Source: Salaquimonas sp. (GTDB lineage: Bacteria > Pseudomonadota > Alphaproteobacteria > Rhizobiales > Rhizobiaceae). From it: a stretch of DNA of 5,028 bases. The number at the start of each line of letters is the position of its first letter. The first letter of the stretch is position 1. Both the position numbers and the translations under genes were made by a program. This document shows positions 1 through 5,028 of the stretch, in pieces. The stretch is taken from NCBI GenBank assembly GCA_024639745.1, contig JAHEHW010000175.1, positions 1 to 5,028 on the forward strand, in the 5' to 3' direction. Under the pieces are notes generated by a model that did no database searches, was not told the origin of the DNA, and saw only the letters and a list, made by a program, of their open reading frames with translations.

Positions 1-1328
1 TTCTCGACGGTCAACACTTCGAACACGTCACTGGTAATGCTCTCATCAATGGTTTTCAAGTCATCGAGAGTAAGCGCGTCGAGATCGCATCCCTTGTTCT
101 CCGCCATCGCTACGGCACGACCCGTGACGTGATGCGCATCTCTGAATGGCATTCCCTTTTCGCGCACCAGCCAATCCGCCAGATCGGTCGCCGTTGAAAA
201 CCCGATTCCGGCCGCTTTCGCCATGCTTTCCGTGTTGATGGTCATGTCGCTGATCATTCCGGTCATCGCAGCGATTGCGAGCTCAAGGCTTTCAGCCGCA
301 TCGAAAACGGCTTCCTTATCTTCCTGCATGTCCTTCGAATAAGCCAGCGGCAGCCCCTTCATCACTGTCAGCAATGCAATCAGTGAGCCGTTAATTCGAC
401 CCGTCTTCGCCCTGATCAGTTCCGCCGCGTCCGGGTTCTTTTTCTGCGGCATGATTGAAGAGCCGGTCGAAAACCGGTCGGATAGTTGAACGAAATTGAA
501 TTGCGGTGTCGACCAGATGACGATTTCTTCCGCAAGACGTGAAAGGTGTGTCGCGCATATTGATGCTGCGGAGAGAAAATCGAGCGCGAAATCGCGGTCG
601 GACACAGTGTCGAGTGAATTGCGTGTCGGCTCGCGGAAGCCTAGCGCTTCAGCTGTCTTATGACGATCGATGGCAAAGCCGGTACCGGCGAGTGCCGCAG
701 CGCCAAGCGGGCATTCGTCCATGCGCGCGATGGCATCCGCAAGGCGGCTGCGGTCCCGGGCGAACATCTCGACATAGGCCATCGCGTGATGCGCGAAAGT
801 GACCGGCTGGGCGGTCTGTAGATGGGTAAAGCCCGGCATCACCGAGCGGGTATGGGATTCGGCCTTATTAAGAAAGGCGTCGATCAATCGGCCAAGAGCA
901 GCATGGGTTTCGAGCGCCCGTTCCTTTACCCATAACCTGAAATCGAGCGCCACCTGATCGTTTCGGGACCGCGCCGTATGAAGCCTGCCTGCCGCCGGTC
1001 CGATGAGGTCGCGCAACCGCGCCTCGATGTTCATGTGAATGTCTTCGAGCTTGGCGGAGAACTCGAAATCCCCCGCCTCGATCTCTGACGAAATTGTGTC
1101 TAGACCTTCGATGATCGATTTGGCATCTGCATCGGTGATGATGCCCTGCGCAGCGAGCATGGTGGCATGAGCTTTAGAGCCCGCGATATCCTGGGCATAA
1201 AGCTTGCGGTCAAACCCGATGGAAGCGTTGATCGCCTCCATAATGTCGTCCGGACCGGCCGCGAACCGGCCGCCCCACATCTGGTTGCCTGCATCGGTTG
1301 GCATGGTTTTGGAGGGCTTTTCTGCCAT
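1..1328 (-). CDS. argH: Argininosuccinate lyase (partial, C-terminus cut by window edge)
   Basis: ArgH cleaves argininosuccinate to arginine and fumarate, the last step of arginine synthesis, as a cytoplasmic homotetramer of the fumarase/aspartase superfamily. I translated 442 codons on the minus strand without a stop or frame break. The N-terminal WGGRF motif is at residues 18-22, HTARSRNDQ at 117-125, FTHLQ with the conserved His at 169, and the superfamily signature [11 protein letters not shown] at 289-299, in the mobile loop carrying the catalytic serine. Family members are about 460-470 residues, so roughly 20-30 C-terminal residues lie beyond position 1. The start at 1328 is preceded by AGGAG nine bases upstream; Met9 is an alternative without as good a ribosome site. 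The gene is divergent from tlpA by 27 bp. In rhizobia argH is usually followed by lysA, but that is outside this window. Identification is secure; nothing in the visible protein is unusual. Confidence 0.97.
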   Translation of the reverse strand, partial: MAEKPSKTMPTDAGNQMWGGRFAAGPDDIMEAINASIGFDRKLYAQDIAGSKAHATMLAAQGIITDADAKSIIEGLDTISSEIEAGDFEFSAKLEDIHMNIEARLRDLIGPAAGRLHTARSRNDQVALDFRLWVKERALETHAALGRLIDAFLNKAESHTRSVMPGFTHLQTAQPVTFAHHAMAYVEMFARDRSRLADAIARMDECPLGAAALAGTGFAIDRHKTAEALGFREPTRNSLDTVSDRDFALDFLSAASICATHLSRLAEEIVIWSTPQFNFVQLSDRFSTGSSIMPQKKNPDAAELIRAKTGRINGSLIALLTVMKGLPLAYSKDMQEDKEAVFDAAESLELAIAAMTGMISDMTINTESMAKAAGIGFSTATDLADWLVREKGMPFRDAHHVTGRAVAMAENKGCDLDALTLDDLKTIDESITSDVFEVLTVE

Positions 1329-1337
1329 GGTGTCTGG

Positions 1338-1346
1338 CTCCTGGAG
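1338..1346. promoter_or_regulatory. Shared palindromic ribosome-binding site of argH and tlpA
   Basis: The 9-base sequence CTCCTGGAG is a perfect inverted repeat around a central base (CTCC-T-GGAG). Read on the plus strand it gives GGAG nine bases before the tlpA ATG; read on the minus strand it gives AGGAG nine bases before the argH ATG. The entire divergent intergenic region is only 27 bp, so one palindrome serves as Shine-Dalgarno for both genes. It supports the chosen start codon of each gene. Any promoters must lie inside the opposing reading frames or overlap the starts. Confidence 0.75.
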
Positions 1347-1355
1347 ATTGGCTGA

Positions 1356-2024
1356 ATGAGCGATATAGAAATTGAAAACGGAATGCTAGGGAAGCGTGCC
1401 GCCGAAAGTTCGTTTAGAGCAGTAAAACTTGCGGTACTGGCGGTGTTTGTAGTGCTTGCAGGCTGTTCCGGCGAGGAAACCGCCGAAGCTGAGCGATGCG
1501 AAGGAGCCGAAACCGTTATTGCGGCGGTCGATCCGCTTTTCTCCGGCGGGATGGCTGCTTTTCAGGCGCTTGACGCGCCGCGCCCGCTTCCTGCGGTGAC
1601 GTTCAATAGCAAAGATGGTGAGGCGATAGGCCTCGATATATTCGACGGCAAGACGATTCTTCTAAATCTTTGGGCCACCTGGTGTGCGCCTTGTCGTCAT
1701 GAGATGCCGGCCTTTGACGCTCTGCAAGCGGAGTTTGGAGGCGAAAAGTTTGAAGTGGTGCCGGTCAGCGTCGATCGCGGCGAACCGTCCAAACCCCTCG
1801 ATTTCTACGATGAAGTCGGGCTGGAGAATCTTGGCTTCTTCCATGATCCCAGCATGGCCATCTTCAATGATCTGAAGAAGGATGGGCTCGCATTCGGCTT
1901 GCCAGTCACTGTACTGATCGACAGTTCAGGATGCGCGGTCGCTTCGATGAACGGGCCTGCCGATTGGGCAAATGATGAAGCAAAAGCCATTGTCGAGGCA
2001 GCGCTGACGGCCCAGGTAGAGTAG
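1356..2024 (+). CDS. tlpA: TlpA-family thiol:disulfide oxidoreductase, predicted lipoprotein
   Basis: This 222-residue protein is a membrane-anchored, periplasm-facing thioredoxin-fold reductant. Rhizobial TlpA keeps copper-site cysteines of cytochrome oxidase assembly factors (ScoI, CoxB) reduced. Residues 1-23 are polar with basic residues, 24-36 form a hydrophobic segment, and LAGC at 34-37 looks like a lipobox, so Cys37 may be lipidated. The thioredoxin domain spans about 75-220 with active site WCAPC (Cys110, Cys113) and the cis-proline in GLPVT (Pro183). Cys48 and Cys193 sit 62 residues before and 83 after Cys110, the spacing I recall for the structural disulfide of Bradyrhizobium TlpA. 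The start at 1356 has CTGGAG nine bases upstream; Met10 (1383) is a weaker alternative. The gene is divergent from argH and convergent with hbd, so it is probably monocistronic. Family assignment is firm; the exact partner proteins are inferred from relatives. Confidence 0.92.
   Translation: MSDIEIENGMLGKRAAESSFRAVKLAVLAVFVVLAGCSGEETAEAERCEGAETVIAAVDPLFSGGMAAFQALDAPRPLPAVTFNSKDGEAIGLDIFDGKTILLNLWATWCAPCRHEMPAFDALQAEFGGEKFEVVPVSVDRGEPSKPLDFYDEVGLENLGFFHDPSMAIFNDLKKDGLAFGLPVTVLIDSSGCAVASMNGPADWANDEAKAIVEAALTAQVE
1363..1368 (-). promoter_or_regulatory. Possible -10 element for argH inside tlpA
   Basis: Read on the minus strand this hexamer is CTATAT, which matches the -10 box preferred by rhizobial housekeeping sigma factors. 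Transcription would start near 1356 and give argH a leader of about 28 bases. No convincing -35 box is visible 17 bases further upstream, so the call is weak. It is offered because the 27-bp divergent gap has no room for a complete promoter for either gene. Confidence 0.22.
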
Positions 2025-2036
2025 CCATTCTGCCTG
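2013..2036 (+). terminator. Weak hairpin over the tlpA stop codon
   Basis: CAGGTAGA (2013-2020) can pair with TCTGCCTG (2029-2036) around an 8-base loop that contains the tlpA stop codon; one of the eight pairs is G-U on the plus-strand RNA. No T-tract follows, so it is not a canonical intrinsic terminator. It is the only paired structure I see in the 26-bp convergent gap between tlpA and hbd, and it may help end tlpA transcription. It is weaker on the minus strand, where the wobble becomes an A-C mismatch. Confidence 0.22.
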
Positions 2037-2050
2037 ACCAGGATATCGAA

Positions 2051-2926
2051 TTAGCGCGTGGGTACCGGCTCGTCGCCACGATAGTCGTAAAACCCTCTTC
2101 CCGATTTCTTGCCGAGCCATCCGGCCTCGACATATTTCACGAGCAGCGGGCAGGGCCGATATTTGGAATCCGCCAGACCGTCATGCAGTACCTGCATGAT
2201 CGAGAGGCAGGTGTCGAGACCGATGAAATCCGCCAGCTGCAAGGGGCCCATAGGATGATTGGCGCCAAGCCGCATGGCAGCATCGATACTCCGCACGTTC
2301 CCGACGCCTTCATAGAGCGTGTAGATTGCTTCATTGATCATCGGCAACAGGATGCGATTGACCATGAACCCCGGGAAATCCTCGGAAACGGCGGTGGTTT
2401 TGCCAAGCGATTCGACAAACGCTTTTGACAGATCGAAGGTTGTATCCTCGGTCGCGATCCCGCGTACCAGTTCTACCAGTTGCATGACCGGTACCGGATT
2501 CATGAAGTGAATACCGATAAACTGCCCCGGGCGATCCGTTGCAGAAGCGAGACGGGTAATCGAAATGGAAGATGTGTTCGTTGCGATCAGACCGCCAGGG
2601 TTCAGAATCGGACACAATTGGGAGAACACCTGGCGCTTTATTGCCTCGTTCTCCGATGCAGCCTCGATCACCAGATCGCAACTTGCAAGATCCTCCATAT
2701 CGGGCGCTCCGCCCAGCCTGTCCTGCGCCTCCCGCATTTCCTTTTCGGATATTTTGCCACTGCCCGCCTGGCGGGCAAGATTGCCGGTAATGGTCGCTAT
2801 GCCATTGTCGATCTGTTCGGCGCCGAGATCGTGCAGTAGCACCTCATACCCGGAAAGGGCGGAAACATGGGCGATACCGGAACCCATCTGACCGGCACCA
2901 ACTACCCCGACTTTCTTGATTTTCAT
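2051..2926 (-). CDS. hbdA: 3-hydroxybutyryl-CoA dehydrogenase (NAD-dependent 3-hydroxyacyl-CoA dehydrogenase)
   Basis: This cytoplasmic enzyme interconverts (S)-3-hydroxyacyl-CoA (probably 3-hydroxybutyryl-CoA) and acetoacetyl-CoA with NAD(H). The protein has 291 residues, normal for the single-function family and without the enoyl-CoA hydratase half of FadB-type fusions. The Rossmann domain (about 4-184) begins with GAGQMG (Gly10, Gly12, Gly15), and Asp33 at the end of the second strand suits NAD preference. Ser119, His140, Glu152 and Asn190 reproduce the spacing of the catalytic set of human short-chain HADH (Ser137, His158, Glu170, Asn208). The C-terminal substrate/dimer domain (about 186-282) ends in the usual SGRGFYDY motif. 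The start at 2926 has CGGGAG 11 bases upstream. It lies downstream of etfBA on the same strand, separated by a terminator-like stem. Function is secure at family level; chain-length preference is inferred. Confidence 0.95.
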   Translation of the reverse strand: MKIKKVGVVGAGQMGSGIAHVSALSGYEVLLHDLGAEQIDNGIATITGNLARQAGSGKISEKEMREAQDRLGGAPDMEDLASCDLVIEAASENEAIKRQVFSQLCPILNPGGLIATNTSSISITRLASATDRPGQFIGIHFMNPVPVMQLVELVRGIATEDTTFDLSKAFVESLGKTTAVSEDFPGFMVNRILLPMINEAIYTLYEGVGNVRSIDAAMRLGANHPMGPLQLADFIGLDTCLSIMQVLHDGLADSKYRPCPLLVKYVEAGWLGKKSGRGFYDYRGDEPVPTR

Positions 2927-2985
2927 GATCGCACAATCTCCCGAAACTTGCGTCTTCGATCAATATCAGCAGACCCGGAAAAGAG

Positions 2986-3019
2986 AAAGGCCGGAGCGGT
3001 GAGGCATCCGGCCTTTTTT
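2986..3019. terminator. Bidirectional intrinsic terminator between etfA and hbd
   Basis: AAAGGCCGGA (2986-2995) and TCCGGCCTTT (3007-3016) form a perfect 10-bp stem with an 11-base loop. On the plus strand it is followed by an unbroken T run (3014-3019). On the minus strand, the direction of etfA and hbd, the stem is preceded by six A and followed by TTTCTCTTTT, a slightly interrupted T-rich tail. It begins about 20 bases after the etfA stop codon. It is the right shape and place to end or attenuate the etfBA transcript before hbd. The better T tract faces the plus strand, where no gene precedes it except antisense RNA running from tlpA. Confidence 0.75.
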
Positions 3020-3037
3020 GAACTGAGCTTGGAACGA

Positions 3038-3967
3038 CTAAAGCGCTTTTTCGAATTCCGGAAGGGCGTCGAAAAGATCGGCGACGAGGCCGTAATCGGC
3101 GACTTGGAAAATCGGCGCTTCTTCATCCTTGTTGATGGCGACGATAACCTTCGAGTCTTTCATACCGGCCAGGTGCTGGATCGCACCCGAAATGCCGCAG
3201 GCCACGTAGAGATCGGGAGCGACAACCTTGCCTGTCTGTCCGACCTGCCAGTCGTTCGGCGCATAACCGGCATCGACGGCGGCACGCGAGGCGCCGACTG
3301 CAGCGCCGAGCTTGTCAGCGACCGGCAAAATCACTTCCATGAATTTTTCCTTCGAGCCAAGCGCGCGGCCGCCCGAAATGATGATCTTTGCAGACGTCAG
3401 TTCCGGACGGTCGGATTCCACGATCTTGTTGCCGACGAAGCTCGACAGTCCCGGGTTCGCTGCACTGGCAACCGTTTCGATTGCGGCGCTGCCGCCGTCT
3501 CCGGCAGCTGCGAAACCGGCCGTGCGGATCGTGAGAACTTTCTTGGCATCGGTCGCCTGAACGGTCTGGATGGCATTACCGGCGTAGATCGGACGCTGGA
3601 AGGTATCTGCCGACACGACCTTTATAACGTCCGAAACCTGCATGACATCGAGAAGCGCCGCTACGCGCGGCATGATGTTCTTGCCATTGGTCGTCGCCGC
3701 AGTCACCAGCACATCATAGTCACCGGCAAGCGACACGATCAGTGCAGCGGTTGGCTCCGCGAGCATGTTTTCATATTGCGAATCGTCGGCAACCAAAACC
3801 TTGGCCACACCCGAAAGTTTTGCGGCCTCATCTGCGGCAACCTGACAGCCCTTGCCAGCTATGAGGATGTGGACATCGCCGCCGATTTCGGTGGCGGCGG
3901 TCAGCGCCTTGGCGGTCTGGTCGGAAAGCGATGCGTTGTCGTGTTCCGCAAGAAGTAAAATTGCCAT
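3038..3967 (-). CDS. etfA: Electron transfer flavoprotein, alpha subunit
   Basis: EtfA pairs with EtfB to form the soluble flavoprotein that accepts electrons from acyl-CoA and related dehydrogenases and delivers them to membrane ETF:ubiquinone oxidoreductase. The 309-residue protein matches the usual length of the group I (bacterial/mitochondrial) alpha subunit. The N-terminal alpha/beta domain covers about 1-185. The C-terminal FAD domain (about 190-309) shows SGGRALG (198-204), GASRAAVD with Arg228, VGQTGK (242-247), [10 protein letters not shown] ending at His265, and [10 protein letters not shown] (278-287), the expected flavin-contact motifs. The start at 3967 is preceded by AAAGGGAG eight bases upstream, which overlaps the etfB stop codon, so translation is probably coupled. 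The stop is TAG. A terminator stem follows before hbd. All key motifs are intact and I see nothing odd. Confidence 0.97.
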   Translation of the reverse strand: MAILLLAEHDNASLSDQTAKALTAATEIGGDVHILIAGKGCQVAADEAAKLSGVAKVLVADDSQYENMLAEPTAALIVSLAGDYDVLVTAATTNGKNIMPRVAALLDVMQVSDVIKVVSADTFQRPIYAGNAIQTVQATDAKKVLTIRTAGFAAAGDGGSAAIETVASAANPGLSSFVGNKIVESDRPELTSAKIIISGGRALGSKEKFMEVILPVADKLGAAVGASRAAVDAGYAPNDWQVGQTGKVVAPDLYVACGISGAIQHLAGMKDSKVIVAINKDEEAPIFQVADYGLVADLFDALPEFEKAL

Positions 3968-3975
3968 ATCGAAAT

Positions 3976-3983
3976 CTCCCTTT
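3976..3983 (-). promoter_or_regulatory. etfA ribosome-binding site overlapping the etfB stop codon
   Basis: On the minus strand AAAGGGAG lies eight bases before the etfA ATG and shares bases with the TAA stop of etfB (3982-3984). The genes are separated by only 14 bases. This layout fits translational coupling that keeps the two subunits of the heterodimer near 1:1. Confidence 0.7.
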
Positions 3984-4731
3984 AGAGCACACCGGCTTCA
4001 TTTTTCAATTTGTCGACCAGCTCTTCAACCGAACCGACCTTGACGCCAGACTTGCGGCCTTCCGGTTCCTCTGTCTTGAGGATCTTCAGGCGCAAAGCGG
4101 TATCGACTCCGAAATCGCCAGGTGTTTTTTCGTCGAGCGGTTTCTTCTTCGCTTTCATGATGTTCGGCAGCGAAGCGTAACGTGGTTCGTTAAGTCGAAG
4201 GTCCGTCGTAACGATCGCAGGCATCTTGATTTCGATGGTCTGAAGACCGCCATCTACTTCGCGAGTTACCTCTGCCGTTTCGCCCTTTATCTCAAGTGAG
4301 TTGGCGAAGGTTGCCTGAGACCACCCGAGCAGCGCGGCAAGCATCTGTCCAGTCTGGTTGCAGTCGTCGTCGATTGCCTGCTTGCCGAGGATTATCAGGC
4401 CGGGCTCTTCGGCTTCGACAATCCCTTTGAGTATCTTGGCGACTGCCAGTGGTTCGATTGCGTCCTCCGTCTTGACCAGGATGCCGCGATCAGCACCCAT
4501 GGCAAGTGCCGTGCGGATCGTTTCCTGGGATTGCTGCGGGCCGACGGATACGGCGATGATCTCGTTCGCCGTCCCAGCTTCTTTCAGCCGGATCGCCGCT
4601 TCGACAGCGATTTCGTCGAACGGGTTCATCGACATTTTGACATTGGCGAGTTCGACGCCGCTGCCATCGGATTTTACTCGGATTTTCACGTTGTAATCGA
4701 CAACGCGTTTTACCGGGACGATAATTTTCAT
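3982..4731 (-). CDS. etfB: Electron transfer flavoprotein, beta subunit
   Basis: EtfB is the AMP-binding partner of EtfA in the cytoplasmic electron transfer flavoprotein, and it carries the loop that docks onto acyl-CoA dehydrogenases. The protein has 249 residues, typical of the family. It begins with the conserved [10 protein letters not shown], has [11 protein letters not shown] at 36-46, and the nucleotide-site segment [15 protein letters not shown] at 115-129. The family signature and recognition loop are at about 175-197 ([17 protein letters not shown]), where Leu188 corresponds to the anchor leucine (Leu195) of the human protein. The start at 4731 has AGAGGA about six bases upstream. 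It is first in the minus-strand unit etfB-etfA, with a plausible promoter about 100 bases upstream. No damage or unusual insertion is visible. Confidence 0.97.
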   Translation of the reverse strand: MKIIVPVKRVVDYNVKIRVKSDGSGVELANVKMSMNPFDEIAVEAAIRLKEAGTANEIIAVSVGPQQSQETIRTALAMGADRGILVKTEDAIEPLAVAKILKGIVEAEEPGLIILGKQAIDDDCNQTGQMLAALLGWSQATFANSLEIKGETAEVTREVDGGLQTIEIKMPAIVTTDLRLNEPRYASLPNIMKAKKKPLDEKTPGDFGVDTALRLKILKTEEPEGRKSGVKVGSVEELVDKLKNEAGVL

Positions 4732-4747
4732 GTCGCTTCCTCTGCTT

Positions 4748-4761
4748 GATCCCTCGGGACC
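4748..4761 (-). promoter_or_regulatory. Small hairpin next to the etfB ribosome-binding site
   Basis: In the minus-strand RNA, GGUCC and GGAUC can form a 5-bp stem (one G-U pair) around CGAG. It ends five bases upstream of the AGAGGA ribosome site of etfB. It may merely be chance; if it forms, it sits where it could affect ribosome access. Confidence 0.2.
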
Positions 4762-4768
4762 CCTACGT

Positions 4769-4787
4769 ATCCCGATATTGTCGGGAT
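4769..4787 (-). promoter_or_regulatory. Hairpin in predicted etfB leader
   Basis: ATCCCGA (4769-4775) and TCGGGAT (4781-4787) form a perfect 7-bp inverted repeat around a 5-base loop. It lies about 38-56 bases upstream of the etfB start, inside the leader predicted from the promoter at 4833-4861. There is no T tract, so it is not an intrinsic terminator. It could be an RNA structure or a protein-binding palindrome; the sequence does not tell which. Confidence 0.4.
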
Positions 4788-4832
4788 TGACCGAAAAGCT
4801 GACGCTAGGTCTACAGGTCCTTCAGGAGAACC

Positions 4833-4861
4833 GATTAGCCAAAACCGACTTTTCGTGTCAA
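4833..4861 (-). promoter_or_regulatory. Candidate sigma-70-type promoter for etfBA
   Basis: On the minus strand a perfect TTGACA (4861-4856) is followed, after a 17-base spacer, by CTAATC (4838-4833). The -35 box and spacing fit the rhizobial housekeeping consensus well; the -10 box is a moderate match to CTATAT. Transcription would start near 4826, giving etfB a leader of about 95 bases that includes the hairpins at 4769-4787 and 4748-4761. This is the best promoter I can see upstream of etfB. Confidence 0.5.
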
Positions 4862-4944
4862 AAACATGTTAGCCTAAGCGATCTGTGCACCTTGAAAGGT
4901 CCGAGCAGACCGATCACATTCTCGAACGCGCTCCCTAACGTTGA

Positions 4945-4960
4945 TTGACGTTTACATCAA
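4945..4960. promoter_or_regulatory. Imperfect palindrome, possible LiuR-like operator
   Basis: TTGACGTTTACATCAA is a 16-base imperfect palindrome with six of eight base pairs symmetrical (TTGA.GT..AC.TCAA). It resembles, from memory, the sites of MerR-family regulators such as LiuR that control branched-chain amino acid and fatty acid catabolism in proteobacteria, which often include etf genes. It lies 214 bases upstream of etfB and about 85 bases upstream of the candidate -35 box. That is far for direct repression, so it may serve an unseen neighbour to the right instead. No regulator gene is in the window. Confidence 0.35.
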
Positions 4961-5028
4961 ATAGTGACTCGCTTTTTTTCTATGGCGGATTGCCGCGCCA
5001 TCGATGTGCAGCGCGATTTTCCGTTTAT

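Larger units (their letters stand above)
4732..5028. other. Non-coding region upstream of etfB
   Basis: These 297 bases contain no reading frame I would call a gene. They hold the etfB ribosome site, two hairpins, the candidate etfB promoter and the 16-base palindrome described separately. A 7-T run occurs at 4973-4979, and an imperfect inverted repeat ATGGCG/CGCCAT at 4982-5001 follows it on the plus strand, the wrong order for a plus-strand terminator. A plus-strand frame opening with ATG at 4982 runs to the window edge (15 codons) without a ribosome site and is not recognisable. Short minus-strand frames here stop within about 25 codons, so the tail of an upstream minus-strand gene can be neither shown nor excluded. 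Confidence 0.5.

Noticed and set aside
539..802. An 87-codon plus-strand frame within argH
   Set aside because: The minus strand encodes conserved ArgH sequence continuously here, and the plus-strand product is Arg-rich and motif-free. I checked the argH frame codon by codon through this stretch and found no frameshift.
1254..1273. Direct repeat ACCGGCCGC (1254-1262 and 1265-1273)
   Set aside because: It lies in the conserved [15 protein letters not shown] part of argH and is explained by Gly, Arg, Ala and Pro codons in GC-rich DNA.
2867..3958. A 363-codon open frame on the plus strand opposite etfA
   Set aside because: It lies almost wholly antisense to etfA, which has full family motifs. 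The translated product is rich in Arg, His and Asp and shows no recognisable domain, as expected of a shadow frame in GC-rich DNA.
4730..4948. A 72-codon plus-strand frame upstream of etfB
   Set aside because: It has no ribosome site, overlaps the etfB start, promoter and leader hairpins, and its product resembles no family I know.
4982..5001. Inverted repeat ATGGCG/CGCCAT near a T run, considered as a terminator
   Set aside because: The T run (4973-4979) precedes the stem on the plus strand, and on the minus strand the stem is followed by A residues, so neither strand has the order needed for an intrinsic terminator.
1..5028. Search for mobile elements, CRISPR repeats, tRNA/rRNA genes, toxin-antitoxin or defence genes
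   Set aside because: No transposase, terminal inverted repeats, regularly spaced repeats or RNA-gene signatures were seen. Nearly all sequence is accounted for by five housekeeping-type genes, so no novel system is claimed.

Overview
This window looks like core chromosome of an alphaproteobacterium, most likely of the order Hyphomicrobiales (Rhizobiales). Three things suggest this: moderately high GC, a rhizobial-type TlpA thioredoxin divergent to argH, and an electron-transfer-flavoprotein pair followed by a 3-hydroxybutyryl-CoA dehydrogenase (etfB-etfA-hbd), an arrangement I recall from Sinorhizobium and relatives. The genus cannot be fixed from the sequence alone.

Layout: argH (argininosuccinate lyase, minus strand) occupies positions 1-1328 and runs off the left edge without its last residues. 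tlpA (periplasmic thiol-disulfide oxidoreductase, plus strand, 1356-2024) is divergent from it with only 27 bp between the start codons, and both Shine-Dalgarno sequences fall in one 9-bp palindrome. tlpA converges on hbd (3-hydroxybutyryl-CoA dehydrogenase, minus, 2051-2926) with a 26-bp gap. Behind hbd, after a 111-bp spacer holding a strong stem-loop terminator, lie etfA (minus, 3038-3967) and etfB (minus, 3982-4731), which are only 14 bp apart and almost certainly co-transcribed and translationally coupled. The last 297 bp (4732-5028) have no convincing gene. They contain a plausible sigma-70-type promoter for etfB, two hairpins in the predicted leader, and an imperfect palindrome resembling operators of acyl-CoA/branched-chain amino acid catabolism regulators.

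How the genes work together: EtfB and EtfA form the soluble FAD/AMP heterodimer that collects electrons from acyl-CoA and related dehydrogenases and passes them to the membrane ETF:ubiquinone oxidoreductase. Hbd oxidises 3-hydroxyacyl-CoA with NAD+. Together they serve short-chain acyl-CoA oxidation or butyrate/PHB-type metabolism. ArgH performs the last step of arginine synthesis. TlpA supplies reducing power outside the cytoplasm, in relatives for cytochrome oxidase copper-site assembly.

All five genes belong to well-known families, have intact key residues and show no frameshift. I found no mobile element, CRISPR array, tRNA/rRNA or previously undescribed system. The items worth a second look are regulatory and architectural.
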